Source: Alphaproteobacteria bacterium (lineage in GTDB: Bacteria > Pseudomonadota > Alphaproteobacteria > UBA2966). From it: a DNA stretch of 64,000 nt. How positions within the stretch are numbered: the first letter of the stretch is position 1; each line of letters starts with the position of its first letter. Location of the stretch: assembly GCA_021296255.1 (NCBI GenBank), contig JAGWAU010000001.1, positions 26,375 to 90,374 of the forward strand. The letters run 5' to 3'. Both the position numbers and the translations under genes were made by a program. Positions 28,268 through 37,591 of the stretch are shown one piece after another. A model generated the notes under the pieces. The model did not search any database. It worked only from the letters and a program-made list of their open reading frames with translations, and was not told the DNA's origin.

Positions 28268-29977
28268 GTGACCACGAAGTTCGACCCGATCAGCCGCCTG
28301 CGCCTTTATTCGGGCGTGGTGCTTTACGTCTACGCAGCGATGCACTTGCTCAATCACGCGCTCGGCCTGATCTCTCTGGAGGCCATGGAATGGGGCCGAG
28401 AGCCGTTTCTGGCCGTCTGGAGGAATCCCGCGGGTACGGCGTTGCTGATCGGGTCAGTGGCTATTCACGCCGGGCTGTCTCTCTATTCCCTTTATCGCCG
28501 TCGTACGCTGCGTATGCCGTTCCACGAAGCGGCACAGATGGTCAGCGGCCTGATTCTGCCGCCGCTCCTTGCGGGGCACGTAATCGGAAACCGCCTGCTG
28601 CACGAAAAATTCGGGCTGGAAGACACGTACACCTGGGTATTGCTCAATCTGTGGGTCCTCGACCCCAAGCTCGGCGCCCAACAGGCCCTGGCGTTGATTG
28701 TCGCCTGGACCCACGGGACCCTGGGTCTTCGGCGTTACCTCATGCTCAAGCCCTGGTTTGCGACGTGGCGGCCGGTGCTGTTCGCGTTCTCCATCCTCGT
28801 ACCCATTCTCTCGCTGCTCGGATTCGCTCAGGGCGGCCGCGAGGTCATTCTCCGCATGCAGAGTCTAATGTGGTTCGCCGACGTGCGAGAGGCCATCAAC
28901 TGGCCCGGCGATGACGCCCTGGCGTGGTATCTCAGCACCCTGGACGCCGCGTTGACGGGAATGGCCGTGCTTCTGGTACTGGTGCTGGCCGCCCGAGGCG
29001 GACGCGCCCTCCGGCACCGCCGCATGGGACTGATCTCGGTCTCCTATCCGGGAGGTCGACGGATCTCCATCACTCAGGGAACATCGGTCCTGGAGGCGAG
29101 TCGATCAGCCGGAATCCCGCACGCGTCCGTGTGCGGCGGCCGTGGTCGCTGCTCCACCTGCCGGATCAGCGTCGAGGTTTCCGACGGCGAGTTGCCACCC
29201 GCAGGCGACGACGAACTCCGGGTTCTGCATCGAGTCGGGGCGCCGGAGGGGGTGCGTCTGGCCTGCCAGCTACGGCCGCCGGTCGATATCCAAGTCACGC
29301 CGTTGCTGCCGCCAACGGCAACAACCAAGGACGCCTTCAGCCGTGCCAGGTATCTGGCCGGCGACGAACGCGAGATCGCCGTGCTGTTCGCCGATCTGCG
29401 CGCGTTCACCAAATTCAGCGATGGGCGGTTGCCCTATGACGTGGTGTTCATTCTCAACCAGTATTTCCACCTCATGGGCAAGGCGATCGATGAAGCCGGG
29501 GGGCGTGTCGACAAGTACATCGGCGACGGAGTCATGGCCTTGTTCGGTATCGAGAGCGGACCCCAACAAGGCTGCAGGGAAGCGTTGGCGGCGGCTCAGG
29601 CCATGGCACGCGCCCTGAACACGCTCAACGAAACATTGCGGCATCAGATCACGGAACCGCTCCGCATGGGGCTCGGCATCCACGTCGGAACGGCCATCGT
29701 CGGCGAGATGGGATACGGCGAGATCATGTCGCTCACGGCTATGGGAGATACCGTCAACACCGCGAGCCGCCTCGAAGCCGCGACCAAGGAGTTCCGGTGC
29801 AAGCTCCTCACGAGTCACGACGTCGCCGAGCGCGCCGGCGCCGATCTCTCCCGATTTCCCAGCCGGGATATCGAGGTGCGCGGACGCACGGAGCCGGTCG
29901 CCGTCTACCTGATATCGGAGGGCTTGGAGACCATGCTGGAAGACAGCGAAGCCGCGCGATCCGGCGCGGCGACGTAA
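28268..29977 (+). CDS. Membrane adenylate cyclase with [2Fe-2S] ferredoxin domain
   Basis: A 569-residue three-part protein. Residues 1-245 form about six membrane helices containing several histidines (26, 30, 67, 104, 112, 149), reminiscent of the cytochrome-b-like anchors of succinate dehydrogenase. Residues 255-345 are a plant-type ferredoxin with Cys289, Cys295, Cys298 and Cys333. Residues 365-550 are a class III cyclase with metal Asp376 and Asp420, Lys416, and the Asp494/Asn497/Arg501 set in GDTVNTASR, so it should make cAMP. The GTG at 28268 follows the kinase gene by 31 bases. Redox control of cAMP synthesis is an inference from the architecture. Similar fusions exist in other alphaproteobacteria. 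Confidence 0.9.
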   Translation: MTTKFDPISRLRLYSGVVLYVYAAMHLLNHALGLISLEAMEWGREPFLAVWRNPAGTALLIGSVAIHAGLSLYSLYRRRTLRMPFHEAAQMVSGLILPPLLAGHVIGNRLLHEKFGLEDTYTWVLLNLWVLDPKLGAQQALALIVAWTHGTLGLRRYLMLKPWFATWRPVLFAFSILVPILSLLGFAQGGREVILRMQSLMWFADVREAINWPGDDALAWYLSTLDAALTGMAVLLVLVLAARGGRALRHRRMGLISVSYPGGRRISITQGTSVLEASRSAGIPHASVCGGRGRCSTCRISVEVSDGELPPAGDDELRVLHRVGAPEGVRLACQLRPPVDIQVTPLLPPTATTKDAFSRARYLAGDEREIAVLFADLRAFTKFSDGRLPYDVVFILNQYFHLMGKAIDEAGGRVDKYIGDGVMALFGIESGPQQGCREALAAAQAMARALNTLNETLRHQITEPLRMGLGIHVGTAIVGEMGYGEIMSLTAMGDTVNTASRLEAATKEFRCKLLTSHDVAERAGADLSRFPSRDIEVRGRTEPVAVYLISEGLETMLEDSEAARSGAAT

Positions 29978-29988
29978 CCGGACCGGCG

Positions 29989-30354
29989 CTATTCCTGACG
30001 CTTGATCATCGGGCCGGTATCGGCGCCCCCAAACACATGAATGTGGAAGTGGGGAACCTCCTGATGGCCGTGTGCCCCGATATTGGAAAGGATGCGATAG
30101 CCGTCTTTCGCGACATCGGTTTTCTTCGCGACTTCACCGACGGCCCGGAACAATCCGGCGATCTCGGCATCCGAGGCGTTTGCCGCAAAATCATCGGCGT
30201 CGACGTACCGGCCTTTGGGAATGACCAACACATGCACCGGCCGCTGGGGACTGATGTCGTTGAACGCCAGCGCATGATCGTCCTCGTACACCTTGTCGCA
30301 TGGAATCTCGCCGCGCAGGATCTTGGCAAAAATGTTCTCGTCGTCGTAGGCCAT
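29989..30354 (-). CDS. HIT-family hydrolase (HinT-like)
   Basis: A 121-residue histidine-triad protein. The catalytic motif HFHIHVFGG is near the C-terminus, and NIFAKILRGEIPCDKVYEDD at the start is typical of HinT, which cleaves nucleoside phosphoramidates. GGAGGG five bases before the ATG supports the start. It lies downstream of hisE on the same strand and may be the last gene of the his transcript. Confidence 0.94.
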   Translation of the reverse strand: MAYDDENIFAKILRGEIPCDKVYEDDHALAFNDISPQRPVHVLVIPKGRYVDADDFAANASDAEIAGLFRAVGEVAKKTDVAKDGYRILSNIGAHGHQEVPHFHIHVFGGADTGPMIKRQE

Positions 30355-30423
30355 TCATCCCTCCAGCCTGATGCATCCCCGCCGGATACCCGACGGACCG
30401 CGTGGCGGCCTCTCCATGGCGGT

Positions 30424-30789
30424 TCAAGCCCGACTCGAGCCGCCAAAGTCCCGGCCGCCGCCTCGGCGCCGCTTCTCCTCCAGGCCTGATATGCCCTCGC
30501 GCTTGGCGAGGCGAGCGTAGACGTCGGCCGGGCAAACGCCTGCCTCGGACCAGAGGACGAGCAAATGATAGAGCAGGTCCGCACTCTCCTTTGCCACCTC
30601 TTCCGCGTCTCCCGCCATCGCGGCAATGATCGTCTCCACCGCCTCTTCACCGGTCTTTTGAGCGATCTTGGCGCGCCCCCGCGCGTATAGCCTGGCCGTG
30701 TAACTTTCTTCCGGATCAGCGGCTTTCCGGTCTTCGATGGTGGCAAACAGGCGATCGATCGCCGAACCATCCAGCGTGTCCTCAGTCAT
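30424..30789 (-). CDS. hisE: Phosphoribosyl-ATP diphosphatase
   Basis: HisE removes pyrophosphate from phosphoribosyl-ATP, the second step of histidine synthesis. The 121-residue protein carries KTGEEAVETIIAAMAGD and ESADLLYHLLVLW, the family core. ATG 30789 is chosen; an in-frame GTG nine bases upstream is possible. The basic C-terminal tail (EKRRRGGGRD) is longer than usual. A 103-base gap separates it from hisF. HisI is not in the window. Confidence 0.93.
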   Translation of the reverse strand: MTEDTLDGSAIDRLFATIEDRKAADPEESYTARLYARGRAKIAQKTGEEAVETIIAAMAGDAEEVAKESADLLYHLLVLWSEAGVCPADVYARLAKREGISGLEEKRRRGGGRDFGGSSRA

Positions 30790-30892
30790 GCGCCTCACCG
30801 CTCCGCAGTGGTTGCCTCGGCGACGGAATGCGTCTGGGTATCAGATCGCAAAGGTCGTGTCATCGCCGCCACTCACGCGGAGCGCCGGCACG

Positions 30893-31651
30893 TTATCGCC
30901 GAACGGGAATGCCGGCCTTGCCGACGTAGGCTTTCGCTTGCGGAATGCTGAATATACCGAAGTGGAAGATAGAAGCAGCCAAGACTGCCGTCGCGTGACC
31001 CGACCGGATACCCTCGACCAAATGCTCGAGCGTTCCCACGCCACCGCTGGCGACGACCGGTACGGGCACCGAGTCTGCGACGGATCGCGTGAGTTCGATA
31101 TCGAACCCCTCGCGCGTGCCATCCCGATCCATAGACGTGAGGAGAATCTCCCCGGCGCCAAGCTCGGCCATGCGGCGGCACCAAGAAATCGCCTCGATCC
31201 CCGTCGCCTCGCGCCCCCCGTGCGTGAAAATTTCGTACCGCCCGGCTTCACTCCGCTTGGCATCGACCGCCACGACGATGCACTGGCTGCCGAACTTGTG
31301 AGCCGCCTCGGAAACGAACTCGGGTCGGTGCACGGCCGCCGTGTTGATGGAAACCTTGTCGGCACCGGCAAGCAGTAACGCCCGGATATCGTCAAGCGTG
31401 CGAATTCCGCCGCCCACGGTCAGTGGCATGAAGCACTGTTCCGCGGTCCCCGAGACGACATCCAAGAGCGGCTCGCGGCCTTCATGGCTGGCGGTGATAT
31501 CGAGAAAGCACAGCTCGTCCGCGCCTTGAGAGTCATAAACGCCGGCCTGTTCCACCGGATCCCCGGCGTCCACCAAATCCACGAAGTTGATCCCCTTCAC
31601 CACGCGGCCGCCGCGAACGTCGAGGCAGGGGATGATGCGTGGCTTCAGCAT
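30893..31651 (-). CDS. hisF: Imidazole glycerol phosphate synthase cyclase subunit
   Basis: HisF, with HisH, converts PRFAR and ammonia to imidazole glycerol phosphate and AICAR. The 252-residue (beta/alpha)8 protein begins [20 protein letters not shown] with catalytic Asp11, and the second Asp lies in [12 protein letters not shown]. It lies 12 bases downstream of hisA and belongs to the hisB-hisH-GNAT-hisA-hisF-hisE run. Confidence 0.97.
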   Translation of the reverse strand: MLKPRIIPCLDVRGGRVVKGINFVDLVDAGDPVEQAGVYDSQGADELCFLDITASHEGREPLLDVVSGTAEQCFMPLTVGGGIRTLDDIRALLLAGADKVSINTAAVHRPEFVSEAAHKFGSQCIVVAVDAKRSEAGRYEIFTHGGREATGIEAISWCRRMAELGAGEILLTSMDRDGTREGFDIELTRSVADSVPVPVVASGGVGTLEHLVEGIRSGHATAVLAASIFHFGIFSIPQAKAYVGKAGIPVRR

Positions 31652-31663
31652 GGGGTCCGCTCC

Positions 31664-32389
31664 TCAAGCGGCCAGCAATTTGAGGGCATCGGCAGGGACG
31701 ATGCGGCCGTCGTACAGCGCCCGGCCCGAAATCACACCGTCCAGGCCGTACGGACCGATACGTTTCAGGGCCGCCAGATCGCCGAGAGAGGCCACGCCCC
31801 CGCTCGCGATTACGGGCACTTCCGTTTGTCGAACGAAAGCCTCGGTGGCTTCCACGTTGGGGCCTGCCATCGCGCCATCGCGGTTGATGTCGGTATAGAC
31901 GAATGCAGAAACCCCGACATTCTCGAATTCCGCAGCCAGCTCAATGGCGGCTACCATCGCCTCCGCGGCCCAACCGTCGGTGGCGACTCGGCCGTCCCGC
32001 GCGTCGATACCGATGACGACCCGCCCCGGGTATTCGCGGCAGGCCTCACACACAACGTGGGGGTTCTCAACCGCGGCGGTTCCGAATATCACCCGCCGCA
32101 CGCCGCGATCGAGCCACGCGGCGGCGGTCTCCAGATCCCGAATGCCACCGCCAAGTTGCACCGGGATCGAGACGGCAGAGAGGATATCTTCCACGGCATC
32201 CGCGTTGACCGGCCTCCCCGCGAAGGCGCCATCAAGGTCGACGATGTGAATCCATTGAAACCCCGCCGATTCGAATGCTCGCGCCTGGGCCGCCGGATCG
32301 TCGTTGAAAACGGTGGCCGACTCCATGTCACCGCGCAGGAGGCGCACGCAATGACCATCCTTGAGATCGATCGCCGGGTAGAGGATCAC
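31664..32389 (-). CDS. hisA: ProFAR isomerase
   Basis: HisA isomerises phosphoribosylformimino-AICAR-phosphate in histidine synthesis. The 241-residue barrel starts [17 protein letters not shown], with the catalytic Asp in AIDLKDG, and carries YTDINRDG in the second half. The start is a GTG that overlaps the stop of the upstream GNAT gene as GTGA, which couples the two genes. Confidence 0.97.
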   Translation of the reverse strand: MILYPAIDLKDGHCVRLLRGDMESATVFNDDPAAQARAFESAGFQWIHIVDLDGAFAGRPVNADAVEDILSAVSIPVQLGGGIRDLETAAAWLDRGVRRVIFGTAAVENPHVVCEACREYPGRVVIGIDARDGRVATDGWAAEAMVAAIELAAEFENVGVSAFVYTDINRDGAMAGPNVEATEAFVRQTEVPVIASGGVASLGDLAALKRIGPYGLDGVISGRALYDGRIVPADALKLLAA

Positions 32390-32928
32390 TTGGACGAAGC
32401 TCCGAGATCCTTCTCGAAGAAATATCCCGTCACGAACTCACCGCCGACGAAGGCGTACTTGTCTTTCGTCGCCCATTTCTTGAAGCCGGCGCGCTCGTAC
32501 AGGCGAATCGCGGCCTTCTGCGTGGCGCGGACATCAAGATCGAGCACGCCGAAGCCAGCGTTCCGCGCCCGCTGCTCCATGGACTCGAGCATCGCCTGTC
32601 CCAGGCCGTGAGCCCGCGCCCACGGCGCGAGGAAGAACGTCGTGACGTGCGCAGCGAATGATTGGGCTTCGTTGTTGGGCGGCGGGCGTAACAGCTGGGC
32701 GGACCCAGCGATGCTCCCCTCTAACCGCGCCACGATGAGGTCTCGCTCGGGTACCAGCATAACACCGCGCCAATAGGACTCGAGAATCCGCCGCGGAGGC
32801 GGAGTCAGCCAACCAAAGCCGTTGCCGTCCAGGATGGCTTCCTCCGTGGCCTCGCAGAGGTCTTCGAGATCCTGATCCGCGAGCTCGGTGACCCACTCGA
32901 CACCGGTTTGTTTCACTACGGTCGCCAT
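32386..32928 (-). CDS. GNAT-family N-acetyltransferase embedded in the his operon
   Basis: A 180-residue GNAT protein. The acetyl-CoA-binding motif A is seen as [18 protein letters not shown], followed by [21 protein letters not shown]. It is translationally coupled on both sides: its start overlaps hisH by 13 bases and its stop overlaps the hisA start by four. The substrate is unknown; a role related to histidine metabolism is suggested only by position. Motif A is intact, so it is probably active. Confidence 0.9.
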   Translation of the reverse strand: MATVVKQTGVEWVTELADQDLEDLCEATEEAILDGNGFGWLTPPPRRILESYWRGVMLVPERDLIVARLEGSIAGSAQLLRPPPNNEAQSFAAHVTTFFLAPWARAHGLGQAMLESMEQRARNAGFGVLDLDVRATQKAAIRLYERAGFKKWATKDKYAFVGGEFVTGYFFEKDLGASSK

Positions 32929-33578
32929 GACAGAAAATTACCGATGATTTGCAGTCCCACGGCCTGACTCTTTTCCGGATGAAACTGAGTCCCCACAAAA
33001 TTGTCCCGGCCCACGGCAGCGACCAACGGCCCGCCGTAGTCCACATGGGCGAGCTGATCTTCCGACCGGCGGCAGATCATCGCGTAGCTGTGTAGGAAAT
33101 AGGCGTGGCGCCCGTCTCGCAGCCCCGCAAACAACGGATGATCCGCCCGGTCCAGGATCATGTCGTTCCATCCCATGTGGGGAATTTTCAGCCCGGTTCC
33201 ATTCTTTTCCGCAGTCGGCCGGACATCGATGGCCGTCACCTCGCCGTCGATCCAACCGAGTCCCGGGTGCGCGCCGTGCTCGCGGCCCGTCGTGGCCATC
33301 AATTGCATACCGACGCAGATCCCGAGGAAGGGTCTGCCTCGGACGATAACAGCCTCCTCCAGCGCCTCCACCATCCCGTCAAGTCCGTGGAGCCCGCTGC
33401 GACAATCCGCGAATGCTCCGACTCCGGGCAGGACGATCCGGTCCGCGGACAACGCGTCATCGGCCGAACTCGTCACCGTGACGGGGTCGGAACGACCGCT
33501 TTCTCTCACGGTCCGTTCGAAGGCCTTGGCTGCGGAGCGAAGATTTCCGGATCCGTAATCAATGATGGCAACCGTCAT
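32916..33578 (-). CDS. hisH: Imidazole glycerol phosphate synthase glutaminase subunit
   Basis: HisH supplies ammonia from glutamine to HisF. The 220-residue class I glutaminase has the nucleophile Cys in [10 protein letters not shown] and the His and Glu of the triad in TQFHPEKS. The N-terminal [12 protein letters not shown] is typical. It follows hisB by 66 bases and overlaps the GNAT gene at its 3' end. Confidence 0.97.
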   Translation of the reverse strand: MTVAIIDYGSGNLRSAAKAFERTVRESGRSDPVTVTSSADDALSADRIVLPGVGAFADCRSGLHGLDGMVEALEEAVIVRGRPFLGICVGMQLMATTGREHGAHPGLGWIDGEVTAIDVRPTAEKNGTGLKIPHMGWNDMILDRADHPLFAGLRDGRHAYFLHSYAMICRRSEDQLAHVDYGGPLVAAVGRDNFVGTQFHPEKSQAVGLQIIGNFLSWRP

Positions 33579-33644
33579 GACCGCTTCCCGGCGCCGGTCA
33601 CGGCGGGCACGTGCGTGGACCCAACACTGAGTCGACCATCGCCC

Positions 33645-34238
33645 TCAGGCATTCAGTACGCCTTTCGTCGACGGGACTTCCCCCGCAATTCGCGAGTCAT
33701 GCTCGATGGCGTCACGCAATGCGCGCGCCAAGCCCTTATAGCAAGACTCGACAATATGATGGTTGTTCTGGCCATAGGCGTTTTCAACGTGCAACGTGAT
33801 CCCGGCATTCTGGGCGAAGGCCTGAAACCACTCCTTGAAGAGCTCCGTATCCATCTCGCCCAGCTTCTGGCGGGAAAATTCCACACGCCAAATGAGATAG
33901 GGGCGGTTGGATACATCGACGGAAACCTGCGTCAACGTTTCGTCCATGGGAATCGTCGCGCTTCCGAAACGCCGTATGCCGCGCCTGTCTCCCAGGGCTT
34001 CGGCGACGGCCTGCCCGATGGCGATTCCCGTATCCTCGGTGGTGTGGTGGAAGTCGATATGAAGATCGCCCTCGGCCTGAAGGGTGAGATCGATCAACGA
34101 GTGCCGGGACAGCTGCTCCAGCATATGGTCCAGAAACCCGATGCCGGTGCCGACCTGGTACTTCCCCGTTCCGTCAAGATTCACCTCGGCGGTAACGCGC
34201 GTTTCTTTGGTGGTGCGTTCGACCACGGCTTTGCGCAT
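33645..34238 (-). CDS. hisB: Imidazoleglycerol-phosphate dehydratase
   Basis: HisB dehydrates imidazole glycerol phosphate. The 197-residue single-domain enzyme starts at the ATG at 34238, preceded by GGAGG with a five-base spacer. Manganese-binding motifs [24 protein letters not shown] and QNNHHIVES are complete. It heads the minus-strand his run and diverges from hslV, a conserved arrangement in alphaproteobacteria. Confidence 0.97.
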   Translation of the reverse strand: MRKAVVERTTKETRVTAEVNLDGTGKYQVGTGIGFLDHMLEQLSRHSLIDLTLQAEGDLHIDFHHTTEDTGIAIGQAVAEALGDRRGIRRFGSATIPMDETLTQVSVDVSNRPYLIWRVEFSRQKLGEMDTELFKEWFQAFAQNAGITLHVENAYGQNNHHIVESCYKGLARALRDAIEHDSRIAGEVPSTKGVLNA

Positions 34239-34351
34239 GATAACCTCCGCAAGAATCGGCGCCCTTGTAGCAGCAACGCGATTTCGGCGCCAGTCGAGAA
34301 GCCCATTCGGACGGAGCGGGCGCGGAGCCTCCCTCGACCCTGCCGACGCCC

Positions 34352-34379
34352 CTTGACCGGAACGCAGCAAACACCACAT
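34352..34379 (+). promoter_or_regulatory. Possible RpoH-type promoter for hslVU
   Basis: CTTGAC (34352-34357) followed after 16 bases by CCACAT (34374-34379) resembles alphaproteobacterial heat-shock promoters. It lies 63 bases before hslV, a gene usually under heat-shock control. Pattern match only. Confidence 0.35.
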
Positions 34380-34442
34380 GGTTTGCCGCACCCCGAGATT
34401 CCGGGATCGGACACCACTGCGACTTGGCTTGCGGAGCTGATC

Positions 34443-34991
34443 ATGACCGAGGCGTCGACCACTACTTGGCACGGCACCACGATCCTTTCCGTCCGGAAAG
34501 CGGACTCCGTAGTCATCGCGGGAGACGGACAGGTTTCAATGGGCGACACCGTCGTCAAGTCCTCGGCGCGGAAGGTCCGCCGTTTGGGAGACGGCTCCGT
34601 CATCGGCGGGTTCGCCGGTGCGACGGCCGACGCCTTCACCCTGTTCGAACGACTGGAGTCCAAATTGGAGCAATACCCGACCCAGCTCACACGCGCCTGT
34701 GTGGAGCTCGCCAAGGACTGGCGCACGGATCGCTATCTTCGCCGTCTCGAAGCCATGATGGCCGTCGCCGATGGCAAGGTTTCGTTGATTCTGAGCGGGA
34801 CCGGTGATGTTTTGGAGCCGGACGACGGGCTCATCGGTATCGGATCCGGAGGGAATTACGCGCTGGCCGCGGCCCGCGCGCTGGTCGGTCGAGAGGAGTT
34901 GGGCGCCGAAGAAATCGCCCGGCAGGCCATGAAGATCGCCGCCGACATCTGCATCTACACCAACGATCAAGTGATCCTCGAGACCCTTTGA
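34443..34991 (+). CDS. hslV: ATP-dependent protease subunit HslV
   Basis: HslV (ClpQ) is the proteolytic core of the HslUV protease. The 182-residue protein has the conserved start of the mature chain, TTILSVRK, after a short propeptide, with Thr as nucleophile. [21 protein letters not shown] follows. The upstream open frame is much longer but overlaps hisB on the other strand and is not protein-like. HslU follows after four bases. Confidence 0.97.
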   Translation: MTEASTTTWHGTTILSVRKADSVVIAGDGQVSMGDTVVKSSARKVRRLGDGSVIGGFAGATADAFTLFERLESKLEQYPTQLTRACVELAKDWRTDRYLRRLEAMMAVADGKVSLILSGTGDVLEPDDGLIGIGSGGNYALAAARALVGREELGAEEIARQAMKIAADICIYTNDQVILETL

Positions 34992-34995
34992 CAGC

Positions 34996-36306
34996 ATGAC
35001 CGAGTTCAGCCCCCGCGAAATCGTCTCCGAACTCGACCGTTTCATCATCGGGCAGCACGACGCCAAGCGCGCCGTCGCCATCGCGCTTCGCAACCGCTGG
35101 CGTCGCCAGCAACTGCCCGATGACCTGCGCGACGATGTACTCCCGAAGAACATCCTGATGATCGGCCCCACGGGCGTCGGCAAAACGGAAATTTCCCGCC
35201 GCTTGGCGCGCCTGGCGAACGCACCCTTCATCAAGGTGGAGGCGACAAAATTCACGGAGGTCGGCTATGTCGGCCGCGACGTCGAACAAATCGTCCGCGA
35301 TCTCGTCGAGATCGCGATTCACCTGCAGCGCGAACAAAGCCGCAAGGAGGTGATGGCGCGCGCCGAGCTTGCGGCAGAGGACCGCGTCCTCGATGCGCTC
35401 GTGGGCGAGCACGCTTCGGAAAGCACGCGCCAGACATTCCGGAAGAAGTTGCGCGAAGGGGAATTGGAGGACAAGGAAGTCGAACTCGAGGTTTCGGACT
35501 CCGGCGGAGCCGCGATGCCCACGTTCGACATCCCCGGCATGCCCGGCGCGAGCATGGGCATGATCAATCTCAACGACATCTTCGGCAAGGCCTTCGGCCA
35601 AAAGACGTCCAAGCGCCGCATGACGGTCAGCGATTCCTACGACGTCCTGATTGCCGAAGAGAGCGACAAACTCCTGGACCAGGACAAACTCGTCAAGAAC
35701 GCCATCGACATGGTGGAGCAGAACGGCATCGTGTTCCTCGACGAAATCGACAAGATCTGCGCCCGCTCGGAACGCGTCGGCGCCGACGTCAGCCGCGAGG
35801 GCGTGCAACGAGACCTCCTGCCGTTGATCGAAGGCACGACGGTGGCCACCAAGCACGGCACAGTCCAGACCGACCATGTTCTGTTCATCGCGTCAGGAGC
35901 GTTTCACTTGGCGAAACCCGCCGACCTCCTGCCCGAACTTCAGGGGCGGCTTCCCATTCGGGTCGAACTCCAGGCTCTGACCCACGAGGATCTCAAGCGC
36001 ATCCTCGTGGAACCCGAAACCAGCCTCATCAAGCAGTACACAGCGCTGATGGGCACGGAGGACGTGACGCTGGCGTTCAGCGACGACGCAGTCGAGGAGA
36101 TCGCGACCCTGGCCGAGGAAGTGAACTCGGGCGTCGAGAACATCGGCGCCCGGCGTCTCCACACGATACTCGAGCGACTTCTGGAAGAGATCAGCTTCAC
36201 GGCGTCCGACCGGCCAGGCGATTCGATCATCATCGACTCGGCTTACGTGCGCGAACAGGTCGCGGACCTAGCCAAAAACGCCGATCTATCCAAGTTTATT
36301 TTGTAG
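34996..36306 (+). CDS. hslU: ATP-dependent protease ATPase subunit HslU
   Basis: HslU (ClpY) is the AAA+ unfoldase that feeds HslV. The 436-residue protein has Walker [13 protein letters not shown] (about 55-66), the I domain (about 110-235) and Walker [12 protein letters not shown] (about 245-255). It ends with the typical short tail DLSKFIL that inserts into HslV. It is complete and translated right after hslV. Confidence 0.97.
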   Translation: MTEFSPREIVSELDRFIIGQHDAKRAVAIALRNRWRRQQLPDDLRDDVLPKNILMIGPTGVGKTEISRRLARLANAPFIKVEATKFTEVGYVGRDVEQIVRDLVEIAIHLQREQSRKEVMARAELAAEDRVLDALVGEHASESTRQTFRKKLREGELEDKEVELEVSDSGGAAMPTFDIPGMPGASMGMINLNDIFGKAFGQKTSKRRMTVSDSYDVLIAEESDKLLDQDKLVKNAIDMVEQNGIVFLDEIDKICARSERVGADVSREGVQRDLLPLIEGTTVATKHGTVQTDHVLFIASGAFHLAKPADLLPELQGRLPIRVELQALTHEDLKRILVEPETSLIKQYTALMGTEDVTLAFSDDAVEEIATLAEEVNSGVENIGARRLHTILERLLEEISFTASDRPGDSIIIDSAYVREQVADLAKNADLSKFIL

Positions 36307-36339
36307 TCCCTGGAAGCTATTCAGAGAGGGTGATTACCA

Positions 36340-36373
36340 CATCAATACAAAGAACTATTGATGCTGCAGCATC
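36340..36373. repeat. Two overlapping inverted repeats between convergent genes
   Basis: CATCAATA (36340-36347) pairs with TATTGATG (36356-36363). Directly overlapping it is a perfect 14-bp palindrome GATGCTGCAGCATC (36360-36373). The two structures share four bases and could not form together in one RNA. The site lies in the 76-bp gap between hslU and a convergent gene, so a terminator is the simplest reading. Confidence 0.5.
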
Positions 36374-36382
36374 TAGTCTCCG

Positions 36383-36973
36383 TCAAACCCGACCCGACAA
36401 CCCCACCACGGTGGCGCGAATGCGCTGGATTACGGTAATCCCCGTGAGCACCACCAACAAGTAGATCACCGGCGCCAACCATCCGGTCACCAGCCCGAGG
36501 GCGATGAGCACGACCCGTTCCGGCCGGGTCGCGATCCCCATTTTGCAGGCAACGCTGAGGGCTTCGGCGCGGGCGCGGGTATAGCTGACCAGCAGAGATC
36601 CGAGCAACGCCAACAAGACCATGCCGGCATCGACAGCTTGGCCTTCACGAGCGAATACATAGGCAATCGCCGCAAAGATCACGCCCTCCGAAATTCGGTC
36701 AAGCGTCGAGTCGAGATAGGCGCCGACAGCGGTAACCTTGTTCGTTGCCCGGGCGAGCATGCCATCGAGAAGGTCGAAGCCACCGCCGAGCAAATACATC
36801 ACGCCGGCGAAGAAAAAGTCGCCGCGCGTTATCAGCCATGCGGCAATGAGATTGACCACCAAGCCCGCCACCGTGACGTGATTGGGTGAAATGTCCGATC
36901 TCGCCAGGGTTTGGGCGATAGGGCGCAGCAATCCCTCAAGAAGAGCACCGATCTGCTGTCGGAGGACTTCCAT
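36383..36973 (-). CDS. CDP-alcohol phosphatidyltransferase family protein
   Basis: A 196-residue membrane enzyme with about five helices and the complete CDP-alcohol phosphotransferase motif D70-G71-x2-A74-R75-x8-G84-x3-D88-x3-D92. It should transfer a phosphatidyl or related group from a CDP-activated donor to an alcohol. Length and lack of further landmarks do not separate phosphatidylglycerophosphate synthase-like from phosphatidylinositol-phosphate synthase-like members. It starts 10 bases after the Smr gene on the same strand. Confidence 0.88.
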   Translation of the reverse strand: MEVLRQQIGALLEGLLRPIAQTLARSDISPNHVTVAGLVVNLIAAWLITRGDFFFAGVMYLLGGGFDLLDGMLARATNKVTAVGAYLDSTLDRISEGVIFAAIAYVFAREGQAVDAGMVLLALLGSLLVSYTRARAEALSVACKMGIATRPERVVLIALGLVTGWLAPVIYLLVVLTGITVIQRIRATVVGLSGRV

Positions 36974-36982
36974 GCCCCAATC

Positions 36983-37591
36983 TCATCCACGCCCATCGAG
37001 TTGACCCCGACGCAGCTGCACATAGAGGGCGCCGGCGCCGCCATGCTTCGGCAGGGCCGGTTCGAACCCGGCAACGTACTGCGAGAGATCAGGGGCCTTC
37101 AGCCAGTACGGCACGGACCGGCACAGAACGCCAGGCGCCGAGCCGCGAAATTCGGACTCGGTATCCGACCGACCTCCCTTGCCGGTTATGACGAGAACGC
37201 ATCGACAGCCACGAACTGCCGTATCCCGGATAAACCGGTGCAAGGCAACGTGCGCTTCCTTCTGGGTCATACCGTGCAGGTCGAGGCGGGCGTCGACGCC
37301 TTGAACTCTCCGCTTGATGCGACGGATCACGTGCTTGTCGAGTTTCCCTGGCACTGCCGGTTCCTTTGGCCGCGGGCCTCGACTCGAGACGTCGGCGGGA
37401 CGCGCCCGGCCCTGCGGCGTCTCCGATGCGGATTGATCGCGGTCCGCAACGGGCCCCTCGGCACTTCTCGAATGTCTGCGCCCGGGCGAAAGCCGCTCCG
37501 TGCCCCGCATGGCACGTTGCCAGAGATCTGCGTCGTTCTCCGCTTCCAAGCGGGACGCTTTCCCGGTCGGTCGGCTATCACCCGTCATCAT
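36983..37591 (-). CDS. Smr-domain protein
   Basis: A 202-residue protein with a charged N-terminal half and a C-terminal Smr (small MutS-related) domain: LDLHGMTQKEAHVALHRFI, then VLVITGKGG and a Gly/Ala-rich end. Smr domains are nicking endonucleases or RNA-cleaving enzymes, and the conserved DLHG and TGKG motifs are intact. ATG 37591 overlaps the 3' end of lutC by 14 bases; TTG and GTG codons lie just upstream. In many alphaproteobacteria this gene is next to mltA, which here lies 3 kb upstream, beyond lutABC. Confidence 0.9.
   Translation of the reverse strand: MMTGDSRPTGKASRLEAENDADLWQRAMRGTERLSPGRRHSRSAEGPVADRDQSASETPQGRARPADVSSRGPRPKEPAVPGKLDKHVIRRIKRRVQGVDARLDLHGMTQKEAHVALHRFIRDTAVRGCRCVLVITGKGGRSDTESEFRGSAPGVLCRSVPYWLKAPDLSQYVAGFEPALPKHGGAGALYVQLRRGQLDGRG

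Noticed and set aside
33105..34442. Long upstream extension of the hslV frame
   Set aside because: It is antisense to hisH and hisB, and the hslV N-terminus at 34443 matches the family.
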